Source: Syntrophobacteraceae bacterium (GTDB lineage Bacteria; Desulfobacterota; Syntrophobacteria; Syntrophobacterales; Syntrophobacteraceae). From it: a DNA stretch of 59,166 nt. The notes beneath the pieces were generated by a model, which was given only the letters and a program-made list of their open reading frames with translations, was not told the origin of the DNA and did no database searches. The stretch is taken from positions 3,954-63,119 of the forward strand of contig JAGPLX010000010.1 in assembly GCA_018053185.1 (NCBI GenBank). The letters are read 5' to 3'. Below, piece by piece: positions 1 through 8,724 of the stretch (positions within the stretch are counted from its first letter, which is position 1; the number at the start of each line of letters is the position of its first letter). Position numbers and translations under genes: made by a program.

Positions 1-579
1 CTGATCAAGATACTTCCCAGCCATATCTTTTACCGTGTACTAGACGTGGTAGTCAGTTGCACTCACAAAATCGGACATGGGACTTCGTCCCGCCTCGGCA
101 CTGAGGTACTTCTTGGCGGTGATCCAACCCACTTTCATCCCAAGTTGCCGTTTGAGCTGCATTGGAAAGAACCAGTGGGCTGGAAGATGAACGATCCAGG
201 CATTGAACCGAAAAAGGGTGAGGGAATTCTCCTCCCGTTGTCGCATCCTCAACAGAAACGCGGCCTCTTGCTTGGGCGTAAGGGCCGGTTGGTTTCCGAG
301 AACACCGGTTTGATCGTACGTCATTCCTGTAAAAAACATCGTCCAATTGGGGATGGTAACGGTTTGAGTTATGTTTTGGAGGGGATAAAGGCCCCCTTCC
401 TGCTCGATGACTTTCTTGAGGTTAGGAAGTCGCCCCTCTTCCAGCAGTGGAATGACATTCTTGAGTCCAGCGCCGTCCCAACCGACGATGATCAGGTTCT
501 TGGGCTGATCGGCAAGAGCAAGGAAGGAGAAAAGAATGCCGAAAAGAAAAACCACGACTCCGGTGAAGACCCTCTTCAT
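1..579 (-). pseudogene. Type I phosphodiesterase / alkaline-phosphatase superfamily protein, interrupted by in-frame TAG and cut by window edge
   Basis: The first 179 codons encode an exported protein with a signal peptide (about residues 1-23, ending ALA-DQ). Next comes the start of an alkaline-phosphatase-like fold: GWDGAG at 33-38 (D35 is the expected metal ligand) and a TIPN motif at 75-78, where Thr is the likely nucleophile of the type I phosphodiesterase/nucleotide pyrophosphatase family. Family members usually have 300-500 residues, so 179 is too short. At 40-42 there is a TAG, yet the same frame continues open to the window edge with coding-like sequence (YTVKDMAGKYLDQ). It is therefore probably a nonsense-interrupted gene, a sequencing error or a read-through stop. 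The substrate cannot be told. Confidence 0.6.
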
Positions 580-649
580 AGCGAATCCCTTTTGCCTGAA
601 AAGGTGTTTTACGGCTTTCGGTGAGCCCGCCAGACGTCATTCCCCTAAC

Positions 650-707
650 AAAAAAAGTGTTCCTCTCTTAAGGCCGGATACAACAGATTCCGGCTCTTCG
701 GAACACT
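650..707 (-). terminator. Rho-independent terminator after the GH/GT2 gene
   Basis: On the minus strand an 8-bp outer stem (AGTGTTCC/GGAACACT) encloses an inner GCCGGA/TCCGGC stem and is followed by a run of seven T. It lies downstream of the 936-3734 gene and upstream of the phosphodiesterase, so it separates the two transcription units. The rest of the 580-935 gap shows no gene. Confidence 0.75.
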
Positions 708-935
708 GCCTGGGATCGAGTTGATTTGGAGGAGGCGTCGGGATTGAGGCGACTTCCCGGGCCCCCTCGGAACATGCTCCAAATACGCCCATCCGTTGTG
801 GCTCGAGAGGGGAAGAAGACCCTCCCCTCGACTTGATCAGGTCACTCCCGACGTTTCGGGCTCCGCGCTAAAATAATCGGTCCTCCCGGCCGGAGGTTCG
901 ACAGAACCGTTCCTCCCGATCCCCTCTTCCCGGGC

Positions 936-3734
936 CTAGGATTTGTTTTCCGGGCGCAGGGGGTTCAGGATCTGGATGACGGAAGCCATGGCCGCCGAGC
1001 ATTCCTTGAGGATGAGCATCATCATGAACAGGGCCACGGAATTGAGGACGGCGCAAGTTACCCAGGCGCCGCTCAGGGCTGCAGCGGCCGCCAGGAGAGC
1101 AAACGCCAGGGCAAGCACAATCCCGGCGGGAGCGCAACGGGGCCAGGCCCGAAATCGGATCAACTGCTTGCCGGCTCCATGTTCTTCTACGGCCATGAGG
1201 ACCCGCACACGTCCCAAAAGGCCCCCTCGCAGCTCCAGATCCCAATGGTCATAGTCCCCGCCGCGCATCACCACGGCCCTCAGGCCCTTGAGACTCATCT
1301 CCAAGGATTCGAGCCACTCGAGAGGTGACCTCCATTGCTCGCTCCATACGGTAAAGCAACGATGCCAGGGGAGAGGCAAGGCCACTCCCGGGACTGCGCA
1401 CCGTCGCCAGGGGGTGAGGCCTGCCCGGACCCTTCCCATCAATCGGGCCAGGGGCTGGATCATGTGGAGGAAAGCCGTCAGCGTGCGCAGCTTGATCCGG
1501 TCCTTCCAGGTTGCGGGCTTCGAGGGAAAGGAGACCCTCAAAGCGCTCCAGCACGCATGAACGAACGGAACCACAGCCGCCACGACGAAAACCGGGAATG
1601 CCATGAGCAGAGGGGCCCATTCCAGTCCCAGGAGCGATATCCCCGCAAGTGCCGCCACCACCACGTACCATTCCGGCATCATGGGCAGGGACCAAAAAAG
1701 GTTGGGAGCCGGCTGGTAAATGGATTGAAATAAGGCGCTTCCCCACGTTCCCTGGTAGACTCGGCCTCGACACCATCCCAAAAGCTGCTCGACCCCTCTC
1801 AGGTAGAGCCTCCCCGCCCAGGGTACATGGCCGGCGGCATTGTATTTCTCCGGCCATTTCTTTTCGAGGTCGCCTTCCGCCTTCCCGTAGTTCAACTGCT
1901 GTTTCCAGTAGCTCTTGATGGAGTTGCGGCGGTGATGCCAGACCAAAGCAGCCGGGCTGAAGCCCAGTTTCCAACCCTGTTTCTGCAACCGCCAGCAGAC
2001 ATCCACATCATCTCCGGCGATGCGAAATCGAGTATCGAAGCCCTGGATGGCCTCGAGTGCCCACTTGCGAAAGGACATGTTGCATCCGGGGATGTGTTCC
2101 GCCTCCCGGTCTGTGAGCAGCACGTGCATGGGACCACCCGGCGATCTGGCCACACAGCCGGCGATCGGACCGTCTTGGGGTGGAGCCAGATTTGGACCCC
2201 CGACCCCCACAAAATCGGATTTTAGAAAAGTGGCGGCCAGGTAAGTCAGCCAATGAGGATCCGGCCGGGCGTCGTCATCGATATAGGCCACGATCTCTCC
2301 CTTGGCTGCGCGCATGCCGGTGTTCCGCGCGCTGCTGAGGCCTCGGTTTTCCGTCACGATCATTCGGAATCCATACTCGCGGACCACTTCTTCCGTGCCG
2401 TCGGTGGAACCGTCCACCACCACAATGACCTCGAAATTGGGATATTCCACCTTCCGCAACCCCTCGAGGGTGTCTCGAATGGTACGCTTTCCGTTGTAGG
2501 TGCATACCACTACGGAAATGCCGGGCCAGGGAAGATCGGGAGGGAAGGGCACTTCGGAGAAGGCCTTGCGGACGGCAGCCGAGGACAATTTGGGATTCCG
2601 ATCCCGGTCCGTGATGCCAAATCCCCAGTCGCTAATCTCATGCCCCCCGCGGTACCATTCGTCGGTCCAAGAGAACACGAAGATGCCCGCACACCCCGCA
2701 CCGAAGGTCGATCGGATCTGCCACGAGAGGGTGTCCGCCTGTTTCTCTTCACCATTTCGGATGCTGTCCAGGCCAACCTCTGCCATGACCAGAGGCCGAT
2801 CTTCGGCAAGATTCTGGAGACGAGCGAGGTAGCCCTCCAACTTTTCTTCCGTCTCCAGGTACACGTTAAACGACACAAAATCGACGAAAGGCAGGTCCAG
2901 GTACTCGGTGGTGGGAAAGTTCACGTACGTCGCCAAAGCCCCTGGGTCCTCTTCCTTGACGGCAAGGTAGAGACGTTTCAGGAAGGCTTCGATCTTGCGG
3001 CGGCCGTACCACCGAACGATGGAAGCCGGGATCTCGTTGCCCACGGTGAAACAGAGAAGGGCCGGATGGCCGGCGCACCGGCGCACCCCTTCCCGCACTC
3101 TTTGTTCGATATCATCGCCCAATTCCCGGCTGTCCAGAAAGGCCACATGTTCTTCCCATGGAAGCCCGACCATCACCCGCAATCCGTGGCGTTGGGCCGT
3201 GTCAAGGAGCCATCGGGGAGGGACGGTGTAGGTTCGAACGGCATTGATCCCCAAGGCAGCCATTTGCCTGAAGTCGCGTTCGACCAGCTCGGGGGTGTGG
3301 TACTCCGAGCCATCCTCCTCGGGACGGAACGGTCCGTAGGTTACACCGCAGACGTAAAACTTGTCTTCCCCGACGTACAAAAACTTGCCCTCCACCCGGG
3401 GGCGAACGTTTTCGACAACGGGAATGGACTTGGGCGGGTGGAGATAGAATTGAGCGACACCCGTGCCCTGGTTGCTCTTGCCGAAAGCGGGTCGCAGGAT
3501 GTTTCGTTCCGATTTCGGGTTTTTGAAAAACGCCGGTGGCAAATTTTCCGATCCTTCACGGGCCTCTCGCAGTAGATCCTGAAGACAGCGGGTCCTCCGG
3601 GACGGAACGTCCGTCTGTCCGCCATCTTTGCTAAGCGCCTGGGAGTCCATGTCGGGGCAAGTACTCCCGGCAAAGGTGTCCGTTGTCGGATCCTCGGCGA
3701 AATCCAACATCTTGTTCGAAGCCTGTTTAGCCAT
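936..3734 (-). CDS. Fusion protein: glycoside-hydrolase-like TIM barrel plus family 2 glycosyltransferase, membrane-anchored
   Basis: This 932-residue protein starts at an ATG preceded by GAGGT. Residues 1-100 look disordered. Residues about 110-400 resemble the catalytic barrel of GH2/GH5-like glycosidases, with GNEIPAS at 232-238 (E234 as acid/base) and MAEVG around E319 as candidate nucleophile. Residues about 405-640 are a GT2 domain (ISVVVCTYNG at 406-415, Asp cluster 486-488, GDD at 574-576). Hydrophobic segments near 690-725 and 865-915 would hold it in the membrane. It probably makes or trims a surface polysaccharide, but donor and acceptor are unknown. The clear pair of glutamates suggests the hydrolase-like half could be active. 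It is transcribed alone, with a terminator downstream. Confidence 0.8.
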   Translation of the reverse strand: MAKQASNKMLDFAEDPTTDTFAGSTCPDMDSQALSKDGGQTDVPSRRTRCLQDLLREAREGSENLPPAFFKNPKSERNILRPAFGKSNQGTGVAQFYLHPPKSIPVVENVRPRVEGKFLYVGEDKFYVCGVTYGPFRPEEDGSEYHTPELVERDFRQMAALGINAVRTYTVPPRWLLDTAQRHGLRVMVGLPWEEHVAFLDSRELGDDIEQRVREGVRRCAGHPALLCFTVGNEIPASIVRWYGRRKIEAFLKRLYLAVKEEDPGALATYVNFPTTEYLDLPFVDFVSFNVYLETEEKLEGYLARLQNLAEDRPLVMAEVGLDSIRNGEEKQADTLSWQIRSTFGAGCAGIFVFSWTDEWYRGGHEISDWGFGITDRDRNPKLSSAAVRKAFSEVPFPPDLPWPGISVVVCTYNGKRTIRDTLEGLRKVEYPNFEVIVVVDGSTDGTEEVVREYGFRMIVTENRGLSSARNTGMRAAKGEIVAYIDDDARPDPHWLTYLAATFLKSDFVGVGGPNLAPPQDGPIAGCVARSPGGPMHVLLTDREAEHIPGCNMSFRKWALEAIQGFDTRFRIAGDDVDVCWRLQKQGWKLGFSPAALVWHHRRNSIKSYWKQQLNYGKAEGDLEKKWPEKYNAAGHVPWAGRLYLRGVEQLLGWCRGRVYQGTWGSALFQSIYQPAPNLFWSLPMMPEWYVVVAALAGISLLGLEWAPLLMAFPVFVVAAVVPFVHACWSALRVSFPSKPATWKDRIKLRTLTAFLHMIQPLARLMGRVRAGLTPWRRCAVPGVALPLPWHRCFTVWSEQWRSPLEWLESLEMSLKGLRAVVMRGGDYDHWDLELRGGLLGRVRVLMAVEEHGAGKQLIRFRAWPRCAPAGIVLALAFALLAAAAALSGAWVTCAVLNSVALFMMMLILKECSAAMASVIQILNPLRPENKS

Positions 3735-3966
3735 AAATACCTCTTTATGGTGAAGGTTGAAGGTCTTGGTTTGAAAACCTCATCCCCGGTGCCGGTGGCC
3801 GTGTCAGGCCTCCTACCGTGGCAAAACCCTCTAAGGCAATTCCTGTGCCATGGGCTCGAAGCCCGGACGGCAAGGCAACGGCGAGACCACCGGACGAAAC
3901 ACTCCCCTGGAGAGAGTACATTTCTTGCGCACGCGATTACGATTCTTGCACCGGTGGAGGTCCCCT

Positions 3967-4003
3967 TCATCCTTTGGTCATCCTTTGGTCATCAAGGCAT
4001 AAT
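3967..4003 (+). promoter_or_regulatory. Possible promoter with 11-bp tandem direct repeat
   Basis: The 432-bp gap between the divergent GT2 and ABC genes has no gene. It holds the 11-mer TCATCCTTTGG twice in tandem (3967-3988), followed by a third partial copy. A CATAAT box at 3998-4003 has a weak TTGGTC 18 nt upstream inside the repeats. The repeats could be an operator overlapping a promoter for the downstream ABC operon. Both reads are inference. Confidence 0.3.
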
Positions 4004-4166
4004 TCATTGGGATAGCCCGGATTCACTCCGATTCAATTTTACGGTTTCTTCCGGGAACCGCTCGATGCCTGGAGGCCGGCCTCCCGGCGTCTTTTATCCC
4101 GGGCGCCGCCGTGATATGCTGTCCAAAAGCGGGAGCGGAGTGGAACGAGGGAAAATCCATCGAAGA

Positions 4167-4895
4167 ATGGGAGAAACGCATTCCATCATGACGGGGCATG
4201 CGGAGATCATCCCCACGGAACTCATCATCGAAGCCAGGGGACTTACCAGGCTCTATCCCATGGAGGCCTGCGTAGTCGTCGGCATTCGCGAGGTGGACCT
4301 GGAGGTGCGGGCCGGGGAATTGGTCGTCCTCAAGGGAAACAGCGGTTCGGGAAAGAGCACTCTTCTCGCTCTCCTGGGAGGGATGGATCGTCCCACCCGA
4401 GGGCGGTTGACGGTGGCCGGCCGGGACCTCTGCCGTGCCTCCCCGTCGGACCTCACCCATTTTCGTCGCCATGTGGTGGGGATGGTGTTCCAATCCTTCA
4501 ATCTCCTTCCGACCTTGACCGTCTTGGAGAATGTGTGCCTGCCGGCCCTCCTCGGGGGGACTTCTCTCTCGACGGCCAGATCCAGCGCCATGGAACTTCT
4601 GGAATGGCTGGGACTCGAATCCCGCCTGCACCATCTGCCGGGACAGCTTTCAGGAGGGGAAATGCAGCGTACGGCCATTGCCCGGGCACTGATCAACGAC
4701 CCGCCCATTCTGCTTGCCGACGAACCTACGGGGGATCTGGACAGTGCCAACGGCCTCATCGTCATGAAGCATCTAGGGGAGTTGAACCGACAACGCGGAC
4801 GAACCATCCTCATTGCCACTCACAGCACTATTGCCGATCCATATGCTACCCGCACGGTGCACCTCGAGGACGGTTCCATCGCGGAGGTTTCATGA
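4167..4895 (+). CDS. ABC transporter ATP-binding protein, LolD/MacB type
   Basis: A 242-residue ATPase of the o228/LolD/MacB subfamily that powers FtsX-type permeases. Walker A GNSGSGKST is at 57-65, Q-loop Gln at 109, signature LSGGEMQR at 161-168, Walker B ILLADEPTGD at 181-190 and the switch His near 219. The frame is open far upstream (to 3747), but family length and alignment favour ATG 4167 or ATG 4188. Neither has a strong ribosome site. Its stop overlaps the next start as ATGA, so it is translationally coupled to the permease gene. Together they should form a mechanotransmission or lipoprotein-type exporter in the inner membrane. Confidence 0.88.
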   Translation: MGETHSIMTGHAEIIPTELIIEARGLTRLYPMEACVVVGIREVDLEVRAGELVVLKGNSGSGKSTLLALLGGMDRPTRGRLTVAGRDLCRASPSDLTHFRRHVVGMVFQSFNLLPTLTVLENVCLPALLGGTSLSTARSSAMELLEWLGLESRLHHLPGQLSGGEMQRTAIARALINDPPILLADEPTGDLDSANGLIVMKHLGELNRQRGRTILIATHSTIADPYATRTVHLEDGSIAEVS

Positions 4896-7498
4896 AACGG
4901 CTTCTCCTTTTCTTCCGTCTCTGGTACCGGTTCAGCTTCCGGCACCTGCGAACCCATTATCGGCGAACCCTGGTCGTGTTGGCGGGGATCGCCCTGGGTG
5001 CGGCCGTTTTCACCAGCGTCCGGTTGGCGGTTCACGCGTCCGTCGAATCCTTCACTCGAACCATGGACGCCCTTACGGGCAAAGCGGACCGGGTGGTGAT
5101 TCAACCCGGAGGGCGGGTTCCCGAGTCCGTCTTGTCCGTCTTGATGAGCCACCCTTCGGTGGCGGGTGCATCACCCGTAATGACGGCCTACGTTCATGCC
5201 GGTTTCGAATCCCCGGAACCTTTCCTCCTGGTGGGAATCGATCCCATCCTGGACCGCCCCCTGCGAAGCTGGGAAACGCAACACGCCGGGATTTCCTCCG
5301 GAGCAAGCCTCCTTTCCTGGATCGATCTGGTAAAACAACCTTTTTCCGTGATTCTTGGTCCGAAATTGGCCCGGCGGTTGAATGCCGAGGTGGGACGGCA
5401 TGTGAAGATCGAAGGATCGAGGGGGCCTTTCGACTTCCGGGTTGTCGGCGTACTCGAACCCCAAGGACTGGGGCTGGTGGAGGGGGGAGAGATCGCTCTT
5501 GCGGACATTGCCACTTTCCAGGAGTTCACAGGGCATTTCGGGGTTGTGGATCGAGTGGATCTCCTGTTCAAACCGGGCACTTCTCCGGAGGATGTGGAAC
5601 GCATCCGGGCCATCCTGCCGGAAACCCTGGTTATGGCACTTCCCGGTGAGTCCAGGGAGAGCGGCAGGCTGCTGATTCGTTCCTACGAGCTGAACCTTTC
5701 TATCTTGAGTTTCGTTTCTCTCTTCGTAGGCATGTTTCTCATCTACAGTCTTGTGGCACTGAACGCCGCCTCCCGCAGACATGAGCTGGCGATCCTGCGC
5801 TCCATAGGGGGCTCCTCACGACTCCTCTTCTTCCTCTTCCTGTTCGAAGGGGCTTTCCTCGGGATACTCGGCTGGTTCCTGGCCTTGCCCGTGAGCTGGA
5901 TTCTGGTCAAAAAAATGCTTCAGGGCATCAGTGGCACCATCAGCCTTCTTTTTGTGCGTGTGAAGGTGGATCGCCTTGATCTCGACGCCTGGGAAATCTT
6001 TGTGTCGTTTCTGATGACGATCCTCATCTCGATCCTCGCTGCATGGCAGCCGGCCAGGCAAGCCATGAAGGTCCCTCCCAGGGAGGCCCTCCTGATCCTG
6101 GATTCCTTCGCCCGGAGTCGAGATTCCACCCGAAAGATCGCCTGCCTGGGTGCGGGGTTGATTCTCCTGGTGTGGCCTTTGTCGCGACTCCCCGGGGTGG
6201 CGGGAATCCCCGTATACGGGTATATGGCAACCTTTCTGCTCTTTGCGGGATTTTCCCTCATTTCTCCCTGGGGCCTTTCTCTCCTGGGTGAGAAAATGCC
6301 CCAGGTGCTGCGAAAGATCGGTGGGGAACCAGGGTTTCTCGGGGCTCGGACCATTCGGGATGCAGGGGGGCGCATCGCCTTCTCCGTGGGGGCGCTCATC
6401 ACGGCCATCGCCCTGTTCGTCGCTCTGGTCATCATGGTTCACAGTTTTCGAGAAACCGTAACGACATGGGTGAATCAGACCATGACGGGAGACCTATTCG
6501 TCCGACCCAACATGGCGGAATTCAACCGGTACCGGGACCCTCTCCCGGAACGGGTGGTGCAGGCGCTTGGACACATGGAAACGCCGGCCGAAATCCTGCC
6601 CTACCGCCGGATTTTTCTCCACCGGGGCAATGTGCAGTATCGGTTCGAGGCCGTCGATTTTGCCGTCTTTCTGCGCCACGCGACATTCCTTCTCATCGAG
6701 GGCAACCTGAAAGGGATAGTTCCCGAGCTTCTCGAGGGGAAGGGCGTGCTGATTTCCGAAGTGTTCGCCAGCCGGTCCGGCCTGAAGTTGGGGGATAGAT
6801 ACCGGGCCAAGATCCTGGGGGTGGAGTTCGACGAGCCCGTGGTAGGGATATTCCGGGACTACCGAACCCAGGGCGGCGTGGTTCACTACTCCCTCGATCA
6901 TTTCCGGCGACTCACGGGGGACGATTCCTGGAGCGGGGCCAGGATTTATCTCATGGAGCCCGGTCCGGATCCGGAAGCTGCTGCCGAGAGATTTCGAGAG
7001 GAGTTCCATCACCGTTGCGGTGAGTGCCTCCAGGAAATGGAACTCATTCTGGGCCGGGACGTGCGTCGTGAGGTCCTTCGAATTTTTGACGAGACCTTTG
7101 CCATCACTACCGTCCTGCTGATCATCGCCCTGGTCGTGGCCACCTTGGGAATTGCCGCCACCTTGATGGTGATGGTCCTGGAACGGACCCGCGAGTTTCA
7201 CATCCTTCTCGCCATTGGGGCCGGTCGTCGCCAGATTCGGTCGATGATTCTCTGGGAGGCGATCCTCATGGTGCTCACCGGGGAAATCATTGGGATGGGC
7301 TGCGGCTTTTGTCTGTCCGTCATCCTGGTCTACGTCATCAACCGGCAGTCCTTCGGCTGGACTTTTCTGTATGCTGTCAACTGGCCCCCGCTGCTTGCCT
7401 CTTTTCCCCTGGTGCTTGCCGCCGCTTTGTTGGCGACTCTCCCGGCAGGCCACTGGGTCTTCCGTCGTTCCCCGGCACAGATTCTCCGGGAGGGTTGA
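4892..7498 (+). CDS. ABC transporter permease, FtsX/MacB-like, duplicated core
   Basis: This 868-residue integral membrane protein has an N-terminal helix, a large MacB-type periplasmic domain, three helices near 270-400, then a second copy of the same layout ending in three C-terminal helices. That is the usual plan of long FtsX-family permeases working with LolD-like ATPases. The start ATG overlaps the ATPase stop. The following gene encodes an exported AttH-like lipocalin. The order ATPase-permease-AttH matches att-type operons known from other proteobacteria, which suggests handling of a lipidic or hydrophobic cargo at the cell envelope. The cargo is unknown. Confidence 0.85.
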   Translation: MKRLLLFFRLWYRFSFRHLRTHYRRTLVVLAGIALGAAVFTSVRLAVHASVESFTRTMDALTGKADRVVIQPGGRVPESVLSVLMSHPSVAGASPVMTAYVHAGFESPEPFLLVGIDPILDRPLRSWETQHAGISSGASLLSWIDLVKQPFSVILGPKLARRLNAEVGRHVKIEGSRGPFDFRVVGVLEPQGLGLVEGGEIALADIATFQEFTGHFGVVDRVDLLFKPGTSPEDVERIRAILPETLVMALPGESRESGRLLIRSYELNLSILSFVSLFVGMFLIYSLVALNAASRRHELAILRSIGGSSRLLFFLFLFEGAFLGILGWFLALPVSWILVKKMLQGISGTISLLFVRVKVDRLDLDAWEIFVSFLMTILISILAAWQPARQAMKVPPREALLILDSFARSRDSTRKIACLGAGLILLVWPLSRLPGVAGIPVYGYMATFLLFAGFSLISPWGLSLLGEKMPQVLRKIGGEPGFLGARTIRDAGGRIAFSVGALITAIALFVALVIMVHSFRETVTTWVNQTMTGDLFVRPNMAEFNRYRDPLPERVVQALGHMETPAEILPYRRIFLHRGNVQYRFEAVDFAVFLRHATFLLIEGNLKGIVPELLEGKGVLISEVFASRSGLKLGDRYRAKILGVEFDEPVVGIFRDYRTQGGVVHYSLDHFRRLTGDDSWSGARIYLMEPGPDPEAAAERFREEFHHRCGECLQEMELILGRDVRREVLRIFDETFAITTVLLIIALVVATLGIAATLMVMVLERTREFHILLAIGAGRRQIRSMILWEAILMVLTGEIIGMGCGFCLSVILVYVINRQSFGWTFLYAVNWPPLLASFPLVLAAALLATLPAGHWVFRRSPAQILREG

Positions 7499-7520
7499 GA
7501 GAAAATCCAAGGGAGCTCTT

Positions 7521-8666
7521 ATGATCGGGAGGAAACTCACGGCATTTTTGATCTTCGTCCTGGCCGTGCCGGCGGTTCTTGGAACGACGTCCCCGGCCGG
7601 GGGGGAAGAAGAGGCGTTTTACCGGGTGACGGGTCCCTGCGGCCTCGAGTTTCCCCGCGATCACGGATCGCACTCCGGCTATCGCACCGAATGGTGGTAC
7701 TACACCGGACATCTCGAGACCGCCTCGGGACTCGTTTTTGGTTTCCAGCTGACATTTTTCCGGAGACAAATCTGTCCACCGGGGTCTGAGGCAACCTGGC
7801 CGGAGCCCCATTCCGCATGGAGATCCCAGGATATTTTCCTGGCTCATGCGGCTCTTTCCGACCTCGCAGGTCGAAAATTCCATCAGGGAGAGAAAATGGT
7901 CCGGGGAGCCATCGGCCTAGCGGGGGTGAATCGGGAAGATGGGGAGGTACGAATCTTCGCCGGGGACTGGTCCGTAAGCATGGGTGATTCGATTCATGCC
8001 TTGAGGGCAAGAACGGAGGACTTCAGCCTGGATTTGGTCTTGATTCCCCGGAAAGACCCGGTGCTGCACGGGGATGGCGGGTACTCCCGAAAAGGGAGCC
8101 AAAGAGGGCAGGCCTCCTGTTATTATTCCCTCACGCGGCTGGAAGCCGGTGGGACTGTGCGTTTGCAGGGGGGAGAAGACCTGGCGGTCCACGGAGAGGC
8201 ATGGATGGACCATGAATTCGGGACCTCCTCCCTGGAACCCGGCGTGGTGGGATGGGATTGGTTCAGCCTTCAGTTCGCCGACCAGACCGAGCTCATGGTC
8301 TATCTGCTTCGACAAACGGATGGAAGTCCATCGCTCCGGTCTGCGGGCACTTTTGTAGATCGGGACGGACATGCGGTCCACCTCGGGTCCGATGCCTTCC
8401 GAGTCGAGGTTGTCAAGACGTGGAAAAGCCCCCATTCAGCGGTCCGATATCCGGCTGGCTGGATACTTCGTATCGATTCCCTGGACCTTCAGGTCATGGT
8501 GACTCCCAACCTCGAGGATCAGGAAATGCGGACCCCGTTGAGCACCCGCGTGACCTACTGGGAAGGGAGCGTGAGGGCCACCGGGGCTATGGCGGGGATG
8601 CCTCTTGAAGGCAGAGGTTACGTAGAGCTCACCGGCTATGAGCGGCCTTTGGATGCCCTTCGCTGA
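7521..8666 (+). CDS. AttH/CrtC-like lipocalin-family exported protein
   Basis: The 381-residue product begins with a signal peptide (about residues 1-28) after a GGGAG ribosome site. It carries features of the AttH/carotenoid 1,2-hydratase lipocalin family: HSGYRTEWWYYTGHL near the N-terminus, a FGFQLTFFR strand, and the WMDHEFGTS motif near 230. The family has two calycin beta-barrel domains. The gene lies 22 bp after the FtsX-type permease and should act in the periplasm with that transporter. Att genes in other bacteria have been linked to surface attachment, and a hydratase or hydrolase activity is also possible. The substrate is not evident. Confidence 0.8.
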   Translation: MIGRKLTAFLIFVLAVPAVLGTTSPAGGEEEAFYRVTGPCGLEFPRDHGSHSGYRTEWWYYTGHLETASGLVFGFQLTFFRRQICPPGSEATWPEPHSAWRSQDIFLAHAALSDLAGRKFHQGEKMVRGAIGLAGVNREDGEVRIFAGDWSVSMGDSIHALRARTEDFSLDLVLIPRKDPVLHGDGGYSRKGSQRGQASCYYSLTRLEAGGTVRLQGGEDLAVHGEAWMDHEFGTSSLEPGVVGWDWFSLQFADQTELMVYLLRQTDGSPSLRSAGTFVDRDGHAVHLGSDAFRVEVVKTWKSPHSAVRYPAGWILRIDSLDLQVMVTPNLEDQEMRTPLSTRVTYWEGSVRATGAMAGMPLEGRGYVELTGYERPLDALR

Positions 8667-8724
8667 AGAAGGTGCTCCGTGCCTTCTCTTGCTGCAAACC
8701 GACGTCAAACGGGAAGGAGTTCCC

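Noticed and set aside
2253-3575. 440-codon plus-strand open frame
   Set aside because: It is antisense to the GH/GT2 fusion gene, whose catalytic motifs are all in the minus frame.
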